The position numbers were made by a program, and so were the translations under genes. From CAZRZN01 sp964604565 (lineage in GTDB: Bacteria; Pseudomonadota; Alphaproteobacteria; Rhodobacterales; Rhodobacteraceae), in contig CAZRZN010000209.1 of NCBI GenBank assembly GCA_964604565.1, forward strand, positions 1 to 7,869: DNA of 7,869 bases, read 5' to 3'. Below, in pieces: positions 1 through 5,453 of this stretch. The stretch's first letter is position 1. Every line of letters begins with the position of its first letter. The notes beneath the pieces were generated by a model, which saw only the letters and a program-made list of their open reading frames with translations, did not search any database and was not told the DNA's origin.

Positions 1-388
1 CGGCCGCGCCCCTCGGACGGATGGTCGAGAAATCATAGCCGATCCCGCCCCCCTGTTGCATGGTCAGCGCGGCCTCTTTCAGCATCTCGAAAATCCCGCC
101 CATGTCGTCCGGGATCGTGCCCATGACGAAGCAGTTGAACAGGGTCACGGAACGCGCGGTCCCTGCCCCGGCGGTAATCCGTCCCGCCGGCAGGTATTTG
201 AAATCCTCCAGCGCCCCGTAAAAACGCTCTTCCCAAAGGATCGGGTCCTCCTCGGCCTGTGCCAGCGCTCGCGCGATCCGTCGCCAGCTGTCTTCGACGC
301 TGAGGTCGATGGGGGTCCCATCCGCCTCCTTGAGGCGGTATTTCATGTCCCAGATCTGTTCGGCAATGGGCGCGGCAAAGCGGGTCAT
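1..388 (-). CDS. nrdJ: Adenosylcobalamin-dependent (class II) ribonucleotide reductase, N-terminal fragment
   Basis: Reduces ribonucleotides to deoxyribonucleotides in the cytosol with adenosylcobalamin as radical source, so it does not need oxygen. The first 129 codons are present; the rest lies beyond the left edge. The protein opens MTRFAAPIAEQIWDMKYR. Landmarks are FKYLPAGR (residues 63-70), then LFNCFVMG (83-90), where C86 fits the first of the redox-active cysteine pair, then IPDDMGGIF (92-100) and a glycine-rich QQGGGIGYDFSTIRP segment (111-125). The catalytic domain starts almost at residue 1, so no N-terminal ATP-cone is present here. The ATG at 386-388 is preceded by AGGGA on the minus strand (398-402) with 9 bases of spacing. 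The gene is divergent from the cytochrome c gene. Identification rests on memory of the family pattern and is strong; the C-terminal metal or cysteine tail cannot be checked here. Confidence 0.93.
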   Translation of the reverse strand, partial: MTRFAAPIAEQIWDMKYRLKEADGTPIDLSVEDSWRRIARALAQAEEDPILWEERFYGALEDFKYLPAGRITAGAGTARSVTLFNCFVMGTIPDDMGGIFEMLKEAALTMQQGGGIGYDFSTIRPRGAA

Positions 389-424
389 GATGGCGATTCC
401 CTATTATGGCAGGACAGTAGAATA

Positions 425-436
425 GCGGTGCACCGC
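425..436. promoter_or_regulatory. Perfect 12-base palindrome in the nrdJ leader
   Basis: GCGGTGCACCGC is identical on both strands. It lies 36 bases upstream of the nrdJ start and roughly 20 bases downstream of the start of transcription implied by the promoter candidate. In RNA it could fold as a 4-bp stem with a TGCA loop. As DNA it could be an operator for a dimeric regulator. It does not match the NrdR box as I know it, so the binding protein, if any, is unknown. Confidence 0.35.
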
Positions 437-460
437 AACAGGTTGAAGATATAGGTCCAA

Positions 461-488
461 AATATACCAAATCGTGACCCTGTGGCAA
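461..488 (-). promoter_or_regulatory. Candidate sigma-70-type promoter for nrdJ
   Basis: On the minus strand TTGCCA (483-488) and TATATT (461-466) are separated by 16 bases. These resemble the -35 and -10 hexamers (TTGACA and TATAAT). Transcription would begin near base 454, giving a leader of about 65 bases. That is too short for a cobalamin riboswitch. The surrounding sequence is clearly more AT-rich than its neighbours, which supports a promoter. Support is by motif only. Confidence 0.4.
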
Positions 489-575
489 AATTCAATGCCC
501 CGCCCATCGCGCGCCCCCGGCAGAGGGCGGAAACAAGGGCCACCGGCGGTCATAACCTCCGGGCCTGCCTTTTTC

Positions 576-590
576 GGCGCAAGATGCGCC
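576..590. repeat. Short perfect inverted repeat (GGCGCA-AGA-TGCGCC)
   Basis: Two 6-base arms flank a 3-base loop, just upstream of the FNR-like site. Neither strand has a T-run downstream of it, so it is not a convincing terminator. It may be a DNA site for a regulator of the cytochrome gene, or chance in GC-rich sequence. Confidence 0.3.
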
Positions 591-598
591 ATGCTCCT

Positions 599-612
599 TT
601 GACAAAAGTCAG
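599..612 (+). promoter_or_regulatory. FNR/FnrL-like dyad upstream of the cytochrome c gene
   Basis: TTGAC-AAAA-GTCAG has the spacing of the FNR/CRP-family consensus TTGAT-N4-ATCAA. The substitutions are a symmetric T-to-C and A-to-G pair plus one further mismatch at the last base. The dyad is centred near 605.5. An activator at -41.5 would place the transcription start near 647, after an AT-rich stretch. TTGACA within it could instead be read as a -35 box, but the nearest -10-like TATATG (625-630) is 20 bases away, which is too far. An oxygen- or nitric-oxide-responsive regulator of a cytochrome fits the known biology of Rhodobacteraceae, but the assignment is inference. Confidence 0.35.
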
Positions 613-723
613 GATGGCCGCCGGTATATGTTCTAAAAAAGGAATATCTGACCCGCAGGGACAGCATTGAGAAACCGGCTTGCGATCCTTGCGGTCGCGG
701 CACCTTTCTTGGGGAGGGAGAAA

Positions 724-1140
724 ATGAAACTCGGATCAACCCTGACAACCGTCGCCATGATCATGTCAGCCACGGCAGGACACGCTGTCGACTCGGCGCT
801 TGTCCTTGGAAAATCGACATACAACGCGCGCTGCGCCATGTGCCACGGCACCAGCGGCAAGGGCGATGGCGAGGTGGCCGAACTGTTCAAGATTCCGCCA
901 TCCGATCTCACAAAACTCGCGGAACGCGCCGATGGGGAATTTCCCTACGCATATGTCAGCGGCGTTCTCTCCGAAGGCATGCAGCAAGCCGGGCACGGAG
1001 AGGCGGAAATGCCGATCTGGGGCGACTATTTCGTAGCCGACGCGCTGGAAGACCGTGGTATCTTTCCCGAAGATGCCGAGGCCATTGCCGCTGGCAGGAT
1101 TCTTTCCCTGGCACACTATCTGGAATCCATACAGGAATAG
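724..1140 (+). CDS. Small periplasmic class I c-type cytochrome
   Basis: A 138-residue monohaem electron carrier. Residues 1-21 read as a Sec signal peptide: MK, a hydrophobic stretch, and TAGHA as the likely cleavage site. The haem attachment motif is C37-A-M-C40-H41, and M96 in AEMPIWGDYF is the likely distal axial ligand. The C-terminal helix LSLAHYLESI (127-136) is typical of the class I fold. Haem attachment would occur in the periplasm. The ATG at 724 is chosen because GGAGG (713-717) lies 6 bases upstream and the signal peptide starts there; a TTG at 667 in the same frame has no comparable site. The redox partner is not indicated by neighbours, since nrdJ is divergent and the next gene is 283 bases away. 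The FNR-like site upstream suggests oxygen-linked control. No gene name is justified. Confidence 0.9.
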   Translation: MKLGSTLTTVAMIMSATAGHAVDSALVLGKSTYNARCAMCHGTSGKGDGEVAELFKIPPSDLTKLAERADGEFPYAYVSGVLSEGMQQAGHGEAEMPIWGDYFVADALEDRGIFPEDAEAIAAGRILSLAHYLESIQE

Positions 1141-1161
1141 AAACGGTCACTCCTTACCTGT

Positions 1162-1192
1162 GCTCGTGCAGGTCGATGCTGCCTGCATGAGC
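1162..1192 (+). terminator. Stable hairpin just downstream of the cytochrome c gene
   Basis: GCTCGTGCAGG (1162-1172) pairs with CCTGCATGAGC (1182-1192): 11 base pairs including one G-U in RNA, with a 9-base loop. It begins 22 bases after the stop codon. There is no T-run after it, so it may act with Rho or protect the transcript end rather than be a classical intrinsic terminator. The rest of the 283-base gap to the next gene (to 1423) shows only a weak CCCC/GGGG hairpin near 1265-1275 and no supportable gene. Confidence 0.45.
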
Positions 1193-1423
1193 GATCCGCA
1201 AAAGCCTACCGGCATGGGACAAGTTTCGCCGTTTCCGATCGCGACCTGGCCGCGGGTTGAACCCCCGGAAAGGGGACGACCTTCGTTTTCCAGACCGCCT
1301 CGACAGCACCCCGGCCCATTTTCCGGACGATCCGCCGCTCACCACCCGAAGCGTTAGGCCCGACATACGCCGACTGCTTGATCCTGTCCCTGCTGCGGCT
1401 ATCCTGTGCGCAGGGGGATTCGA

Positions 1424-1855
1424 ATGGCTGACGTGATACATCTACTGAAACTCAGCGCCGGCACGGAAAGCGTCGAGTCGCTTGTCCAGTGGCAACGCTC
1501 ACGGGCCGCGCAGGGCGCCGACGGGCTGCCGCGCCATGTGACCCGGATGTGGCCAAAGCGGTCGGATCAAATCCTCGCCGGAGGGTCGATCTACTGGGTG
1601 ATCAAAGGCCTGATCCAATGCCGGCAACGCATCCTGCGTCTTGACCCGGTGACAGGCGCAGATGGCATCGAACGCTGCGCACTTGTGCTTGATCCTGACC
1701 TCATCCGCACGGGCTCCGTCCCGAAACGCGCCTTTCAGGGCTGGCGCTATCTGAAGGCCGAGGACGCCCCCCGCGACCTGCCCCAGAGCCGCTTGTCAGA
1801 GGATCCCTTGCCCCCGGAACTGGCCGGTGCGCTGGCGGAAATCGGCGTGCTCTGA
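1424..1855 (+). CDS. DUF1489 family protein of unknown function
   Basis: A 143-residue soluble protein with no signal peptide or membrane segment. I recognise it as DUF1489, a family of about this length known from alphaproteobacteria. Conserved-looking blocks are RHVTRMWPKR (37-46), GGSIYWVIKG followed by LIQCRQ (53-68), LVLDP (87-91) and FQGWRYL (104-110). The many arginines and aromatic residues in these blocks might suggest nucleic acid or nucleotide contact, but that is speculation. No catalytic motif is evident. The ATG at 1424 has AGGGGG (1412-1417) 6 bases upstream; an in-frame GTG at 1406 lacks such a site. It appears to be a single-gene unit, since a probable terminator follows 2 bases after the stop codon. 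Confidence 0.88.
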   Translation: MADVIHLLKLSAGTESVESLVQWQRSRAAQGADGLPRHVTRMWPKRSDQILAGGSIYWVIKGLIQCRQRILRLDPVTGADGIERCALVLDPDLIRTGSVPKRAFQGWRYLKAEDAPRDLPQSRLSEDPLPPELAGALAEIGVL

Positions 1856-1857
1856 CA

Positions 1858-1896
1858 GGCGCCAATTGCCTCAAGTCAAGGCGGCCGCATTTTTTT
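1858..1896 (+). terminator. Probable intrinsic terminator after the DUF1489 gene
   Basis: GGCGCC (1858-1863) can pair with GGCGGCC (1880-1886) leaving one bulged G. An alternative smaller stem lies inside (TTGCCT with AGGCGG). Three bases later comes a run of seven T (1890-1896). It starts 2 bases after the DUF1489 stop codon and ends 47 bases before the next start, so the secreted-protein gene probably has its own promoter. The bulge makes the stem imperfect. Confidence 0.55.
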
Positions 1897-1943
1897 CGCT
1901 CAATTATGGGCTTTGCAGCAAAACCATCTTCCGGGAGATATCC

Positions 1944-2324
1944 ATGCACCGCCTTGCACTCGCCCTTGCCCTTTTCCTCTTGCCGCCTGTCGCGCAGGCC
2001 CAGCAGCTGATCGGATCCTATGTTGCCTACATCGGCAACCAGGATCTCTATAACTCGCGGGGCCAGCGCCTGACGGAGCCATGGCAGGTGCTGCGGCAAG
2101 ACCGGGCGAACTATCATCGTTTCGGAATCTCGCAGTATGGCGACGAATGGGATCCCTTCTTTGGCGAGATCGACAACCGCGCCGCCATGGAACGCATGAT
2201 CATGAATGGCTACATCGACCCGTCGGCAGGCCGGATCCTGACGCAGGGCGGCGCGACGATCTTTGTCCGCATCTATGGCTCAAATGGTTGGGGCCAATCG
2301 ATCGAGGTGGATGTATCGCGCTGA
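1944..2324 (+). CDS. Small secreted protein, unrecognised family
   Basis: A 126-residue protein with a clear Sec signal peptide: M-H-R, a Leu/Ala core (residues 4-13), then PPVAQA with likely cleavage after A19. The mature part is about 107 residues, has no cysteine and no membrane segment, and is rich in Tyr, Trp, Gly and Asn. Segments include GSYVAYIGNQDLYNSRG (24-40), FGISQYGDEWDPFFG (60-74) and TIFVRIYGSNGWGQSIEVDV (105-124), the last reading as beta strands. There is no lipobox, so it is probably free in the periplasm or exported. The ATG at 1944 is supported by GGGAG (1933-1937) at 6 bases and by the signal peptide; longer in-frame starts further upstream would bury the signal peptide. 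I do not recognise the family and assign no function. Confidence 0.8.
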   Translation: MHRLALALALFLLPPVAQAQQLIGSYVAYIGNQDLYNSRGQRLTEPWQVLRQDRANYHRFGISQYGDEWDPFFGEIDNRAAMERMIMNGYIDPSAGRILTQGGATIFVRIYGSNGWGQSIEVDVSR

Positions 2325-2338
2325 AATGAACCTGCACA

Positions 2339-2368
2339 ACACCGGGCGCCGGCCAGCCCGCCGGGTGT
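2339..2368. terminator. GC-rich hairpin between convergent genes
   Basis: ACACCGGGCG (2339-2348) and CGCCGGGTGT (2359-2368) form a 10-bp stem with one mismatch and a 10-base loop. A competing stem CCGGC/GCCGG (2349-2353 with 2360-2364) overlaps it. It lies 14 bases after the secreted-protein stop codon and between two genes that end towards each other, so it may terminate one or both. No T-run follows on either strand, so it is not a textbook intrinsic terminator. Confidence 0.4.
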
Positions 2369-2452
2369 GACAACGATACGAGATCGGGAAACTTTCGCGG
2401 GCGTTCCGAATTCAAGTCAGCATCGGCATGCCCATTGTCCCGGCTGCGTTCC

Positions 2453-2995
2453 CTATCGGCCCGCGCCGCGCAACCAGTACCACGTCAGCGCGACGGCCTC
2501 GCGCATCCAGGCACGGGCCACTCGCCAACGCGGCGCGTCAATCAGTTCTGGAGATTCGACACGCAGCGGCAGCCCAAGCCGCCGCGCCACCAGACGTGCC
2601 CGCGCCGCGTGATATCGGTCGGTGACGATGATCACCGAGGGCGGGTGAAACGCCGCGATCAAGGGACCGGAGAGGACAATGTTCTCCTCCGTCGTCAATG
2701 CCTTGGTCTCCAGCAGGAGGGCTGTCTCCGGCACGCCTTCCGCACGACAGATCCGCGCCATGACAGTTGCCTCCGCAGGCGGATGCGTCCTTTGTCCCCC
2801 GCTCAGGACAAGCGCCCTGACGGCGCCGTCGCGCCAGAGCCTGGCGGCATGCCGCGCGCGGCGCGCCAACGCGGGAGAGGCCCCTCCGCCCGGGCGCACC
2901 GCCGCCCCAAGCACCAGCGCCACCGGCTTGTCCCGTTCATCCTGCATGGCGGACCATAGACGCAATACGATGTTGCTGCCCAGACCCTCTGGCAT
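2453..2995 (-). CDS. YdcF/SanA-like DUF218 family protein
   Basis: A 180-residue protein carrying the DUF218 pattern along its length: VALVLGAAV (25-33), LVLSGG (62-67), a conserved EA (75-76), TTEEN (101-105) and VTDRYHAARARL (124-135), ending in an aromatic helix (EAVALTWYWL, 166-175). Family members include E. coli YdcF, SanA and ElyC, which are linked to envelope integrity and cell-wall synthesis; YdcF binds S-adenosylmethionine. The exact activity here is unknown. Unlike SanA or ElyC there is no N-terminal membrane anchor, so a cytosolic protein is implied. The start is uncertain: neither ATG 2993-2995 nor ATG 2945-2947 (giving MQDERDK) has a good ribosome binding site, and the shorter form keeps the whole domain. 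It is divergent from the glutathione transferase gene. Confidence 0.85.
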   Translation of the reverse strand: MPEGLGSNIVLRLWSAMQDERDKPVALVLGAAVRPGGGASPALARRARHAARLWRDGAVRALVLSGGQRTHPPAEATVMARICRAEGVPETALLLETKALTTEENIVLSGPLIAAFHPPSVIIVTDRYHAARARLVARRLGLPLRVESPELIDAPRWRVARAWMREAVALTWYWLRGAGR

Positions 2996-3047
2996 TCTTG
3001 CGCGGGACGCTTAGGTCTTGGGTCAAACCAAAAAAGGGACCATCGCC

Positions 3048-3914
3048 ATGACCGAAACCTACACGCCCCCGAAAGTCTGGACCTGGGACAGCGAAAATGG
3101 CGGGACTTGGGCATCGCTGAACCGGCCCATCGCCGGAGCAACATATGATCAGGAGTTGCCATTGGGCGCACATCCCTTTCAACTCTATTCCATGGGCACG
3201 CCGAACGGGGTCAAGGTCACCATCCTGTTCGAGGAACTGCTGGCAGCGGGGCATGACGCGGAATACGACGCGTGGCTGATCCGGATCGGCAAGGGGGACC
3301 AGTTCGGGTCCGGCTTTGTGGCGCTCAATCCCAATTCCAAGATCCCCGCCCTGCTCGACCGTTCCGGCACGGCACCGTTACGGGTGTTCGAATCCGGTGC
3401 AATCATGATGCACCTTGCGGAAAAATTCGGTGCCTTTCTCGGTCCGGCGGAAAAGCGGGGCGAGATGCTTTCCTGGCTGTTCTGGCAGATGGGCAGCGCG
3501 CCATACCTCGGCGGCGGCTTTGGCCATTTCTACGCCTATGCTCCGTCCAAGATGGAATATCCGATCAACCGGTACACGATGGAAGTGAAACGGCAACTGG
3601 ACGTTCTTGACCGGCATCTGGCGGAAAACCGCTTTATGGTCGGAGAGGATTACACGATTGCCGACATGGCGATCTGGCCCTGGTATGGGCGCACGGTCCA
3701 TGGTGAATCCTACGACGCGGGCGAGTTTCTGAATGTGAGCAGCTACAAGAACGTGATCCGCTGGGCCGATGAAATTCTTGACCGGCCCGCGGTGCAACGT
3801 GGCCGGATGGTCAATCGCACAGCCGGAGAGCCGCATGAGCAGCTTCGGGAACGGCATGACGCCAAGGATTTCGAAACGAAAACGCAGGACAAGGTGGACG
3901 CGGGCAACGCATGA
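3048..3914 (+). CDS. yghU: YghU-type glutathione S-transferase / disulfide-bond oxidoreductase
   Basis: A 288-residue cytosolic protein that matches the E. coli YghU pattern I remember from end to end, at essentially the same length. This nu-class enzyme binds two glutathiones per subunit and reduces disulfides and organic peroxides rather than mainly conjugating substrates. Landmarks are KVWTWD near the N-terminus (9-14), LYSMGTPNGVKVTILFEELL (46-65) opening the thioredoxin-like domain, NPNSKIPAL (94-102) with cis-proline P100, FESGAIMMHLAEKFG (114-128) with the E115-S116 pair that holds the glutathione glutamyl group, and the helical-domain motif YTIADMAIWPW (202-212). The C-terminal tail (about 250-288) includes RGRMVNRT and ERHDAKDFET, which YghU shares. 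The ATG at 3048 follows AGGGA (3035-3039) by 8 bases; a TTG at 3018 in frame is less likely. The divergent gap to the DUF218 gene is only 52 bases, so the two promoters must lie close together or overlap. Confidence 0.93.
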   Translation: MTETYTPPKVWTWDSENGGTWASLNRPIAGATYDQELPLGAHPFQLYSMGTPNGVKVTILFEELLAAGHDAEYDAWLIRIGKGDQFGSGFVALNPNSKIPALLDRSGTAPLRVFESGAIMMHLAEKFGAFLGPAEKRGEMLSWLFWQMGSAPYLGGGFGHFYAYAPSKMEYPINRYTMEVKRQLDVLDRHLAENRFMVGEDYTIADMAIWPWYGRTVHGESYDAGEFLNVSSYKNVIRWADEILDRPAVQRGRMVNRTAGEPHEQLRERHDAKDFETKTQDKVDAGNA

Positions 3915-3921
3915 GGCACGG

Positions 3922-3954
3922 GTCCGGCGCGATCCCGAACGCGGACGCGCCGAC
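3922..3954 (+). terminator. GC-rich hairpin between yghU and the ABC1 kinase gene
   Basis: GTC-c-GGCGCG (3922-3931, one bulged C) pairs with CGCGCCGAC (3946-3954), a 9-bp stem around a 14-base loop. It starts 7 bases after the yghU stop. TTCCCT follows instead of a T-run, so termination would be weak or partial. With 79 bases separating the genes, the kinase could be read through from yghU or have its own promoter. Confidence 0.35.
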
Positions 3955-3993
3955 TTCCCTCGCCCTTCGCGCCGCGCGACCTAAATCCCGAGA

Positions 3994-5340
3994 ATGTCGG
4001 ATTCTTCAGAAAAGCGCGGCCTTGCGGTCCCTGCCTCGCGGTTTGCCCGCGCCAGTCGCCTTGGCGGGCTGACCACCTCCTTGATGACCAATATGGCTGC
4101 GGGCGCCACTCGGGATTTGCTCGCGGGCAGACGCCCCGATGCCCGCGCCTTGCTCATGACCCCGGCAAATGCCCGGCGCCTGACGTCGGAACTGGCGCGG
4201 ATGCGCGGCGCGGCGATGAAAATGGGGCAGCTTGTTTCGATGGAATCGTCGGACCTGCTGCCCCCCGAACTGGCGCAGATCCTTGCGCAACTGCGGCAGG
4301 ATGCGCATTTCATGCCGCCCAAACAGCTCAAACAGGTGCTCATCGCCGCCTATGGGCCGGACTTTCAACGTCGTTTCAAGCGTTTCGATCCGCGCCCCGT
4401 CGCGGCAGCCTCCATCGGGCAGGTCCATCGCGCGGTCGCACAGGACGGTCGCGATCTGGCGCTGAAGATCCAGTATCCCGGCATTCGCGGCGCCATCGAC
4501 GCGGATGTGGCGAACCTTGGAACCTTACTGCGCATGTCGGGCCTGATTCCCAAAGGGATCGACATCGCGCCCCTGCTGGAAGAGGCGCGAAAGCAACTGC
4601 ACGAAGAGGCCGACTACCGGCGGGAGGCAGATCAACTGCGGCATTTCGGAAAACTGATCGGTGACGATCCGGGCCTACGCCTGCCGTGTCCGCATGATGA
4701 CCTGTCGACCGATTCCATCCTCGCGATGGATTTCATGCCCAGCCATCCGATCGAAGTGTTGGAGGACGCCCCGCAAGAGAGCCGCGACACAGCTCTGACA
4801 CGTCTCTTTGCGCTGTTTCTGAAGGAGTTGTTCGACTGGCACACCGTGCAGACCGATCCGAATTTTGCCAATTACCGCATCGCGCGGGAGGAGGACGCGC
4901 TGATTCTGCTGGATTTCGGGGCCGCCAGACCCTTTGCGCCGGAGGTGGTCGACCGGTTTCACGCCCTTCTGACAGCCACGTCCGAGGGCAAGGAGGACGC
5001 CATCCGGCACGCGCTGATGGACATTGGTTTTATCCGTCTCTCGACCCCGGCGGATCAGGTCGCAACGATCCTGCGCATGGTCCGGACCATAACACCGGCC
5101 CTGACGGCCCCGGGTCTCTTCGATTTCGGCGATACAACGCTGTTGGAACACCTGCGCCGCGAGGGGCAATATCTGGGTATGGAACAGGGCTTTGCCGAAA
5201 TCCCGCCGATGGACGCGCTATACCTGCAACGCAAGGTGGCGGGGCTGGTGCTGCTCGCGACACGTCTCCGCGCCCGTATCCCGCTCGCGGATCTTCTTGC
5301 CCCCTATCTTGCGACCCAGCGTCCCAAGATCAGCGCCTGA
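3994..5340 (+). CDS. ABC1/COQ8 (AarF-UbiB) family atypical kinase
   Basis: A 448-residue member of the ABC1 atypical kinase family, whose members support ubiquinone synthesis (UbiB in bacteria, COQ8 in mitochondria), probably through ATPase activity. The diagnostic parts are all visible: the KxGQ motif in MRGAAMKMGQL (70-80, K76 to Q79), the alanine-rich loop AAASIGQVH (137-145), the nucleotide-site lysine K158 in LALKIQ, the ExD motif in HEEADYRREA (203-212), the catalytic-loop equivalent QTDPNFANYR (286-295) and the metal-binding D307-F-G in LLDFGAAR (305-312). The loop sequence DPNFAN is closer to COQ8 (DPNWSN) than to classical UbiB (DPHPGN). No C-terminal transmembrane hairpin like that of E. 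coli UbiB is obvious. The ATG at 3994 has only a weak upstream site (CGAGA). No ubiquinone biosynthesis gene adjoins, so it may be a second ABC1 paralogue, and I leave the symbol blank. Confidence 0.92.
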   Translation: MSDSSEKRGLAVPASRFARASRLGGLTTSLMTNMAAGATRDLLAGRRPDARALLMTPANARRLTSELARMRGAAMKMGQLVSMESSDLLPPELAQILAQLRQDAHFMPPKQLKQVLIAAYGPDFQRRFKRFDPRPVAAASIGQVHRAVAQDGRDLALKIQYPGIRGAIDADVANLGTLLRMSGLIPKGIDIAPLLEEARKQLHEEADYRREADQLRHFGKLIGDDPGLRLPCPHDDLSTDSILAMDFMPSHPIEVLEDAPQESRDTALTRLFALFLKELFDWHTVQTDPNFANYRIAREEDALILLDFGAARPFAPEVVDRFHALLTATSEGKEDAIRHALMDIGFIRLSTPADQVATILRMVRTITPALTAPGLFDFGDTTLLEHLRREGQYLGMEQGFAEIPPMDALYLQRKVAGLVLLATRLRARIPLADLLAPYLATQRPKISA

Positions 5341-5361
5341 CGATCCGGCGGAAGTGACCTG

Positions 5362-5374
5362 TATCGGTCCGATA
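5362..5374. repeat. Palindrome TATCGG-T-CCGATA in a convergent intergenic region
   Basis: Two perfect 6-base arms around one central base, 21 bases after the ABC1 kinase stop. The whole gap 5341-5453 lies between the ends of two convergent units (ABC1 kinase and hisSZG). Apart from this dyad and weak short stems (CCGCG/CGCGG around 5390-5415, CGGA/TCCG near 5435-5446) I see no clear intrinsic terminator with a T-run on either strand. As a stem it would be short (TATC/GATA with a 5-base loop), so a DNA binding site or chance is as likely as termination. Confidence 0.3.
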
Positions 5375-5453
5375 GCCCCGACCAAACCCGCGACTGTTGA
5401 AGACCGAACGCGGCCTCGTCATGAAATACCAAACCGGAAAATCCGCAGGCCCG

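Larger units (their letters stand above)
389..723. other. Divergent intergenic region between nrdJ and the cytochrome c gene
   Basis: This 335-base gap separates two divergent starts and holds no gene I can support. Short frames crossing it on either strand lack ribosome binding sites and recognisable protein patterns. On the nrdJ side it carries a promoter-like pair and a palindrome in the predicted leader. On the cytochrome side it carries a small hairpin, an FNR-like dyad, and an AT-rich stretch (about 625-648) suitable for promoter opening. About 85 bases in the middle (roughly 490-575) show only GC-rich sequence with no structure I can defend. Confidence 0.6.

Noticed and set aside
389..490. 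Cobalamin riboswitch ahead of the B12-dependent reductase gene
   Set aside because: The predicted leader is only about 65 bases and shows no B12-box-like sequence; it is too short for that riboswitch.
599..630. TTGACA with TATATG as a standard sigma-70 promoter for the cytochrome gene
   Set aside because: The spacer is 20 bases, beyond the workable range; the FNR-like reading of the same bases fits better.
667..723. N-terminal extension of the cytochrome from a TTG start
   Set aside because: It would place 19 residues before a complete signal peptide that already has its own strong ribosome binding site.
1378..1405. TTGATC-N16-TATCCT as a promoter for the DUF1489 gene
   Set aside because: Each hexamer matches only 4 of 6, and the implied transcript would begin right at the ribosome binding site; too weak to annotate.
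1154..1441. Minus-strand frame of 95 codons across the gap before the DUF1489 gene
   Set aside because: No ribosome binding site, arginine/serine-rich composition typical of a non-coding GC-rich frame, and it overlaps the DUF1489 start.
3014..3029. Inverted repeat GGTcTTG-GGT-CAAACC upstream of yghU
   Set aside because: The arms need one unpaired base and are short; it could be a regulator site but is not distinguishable from chance.
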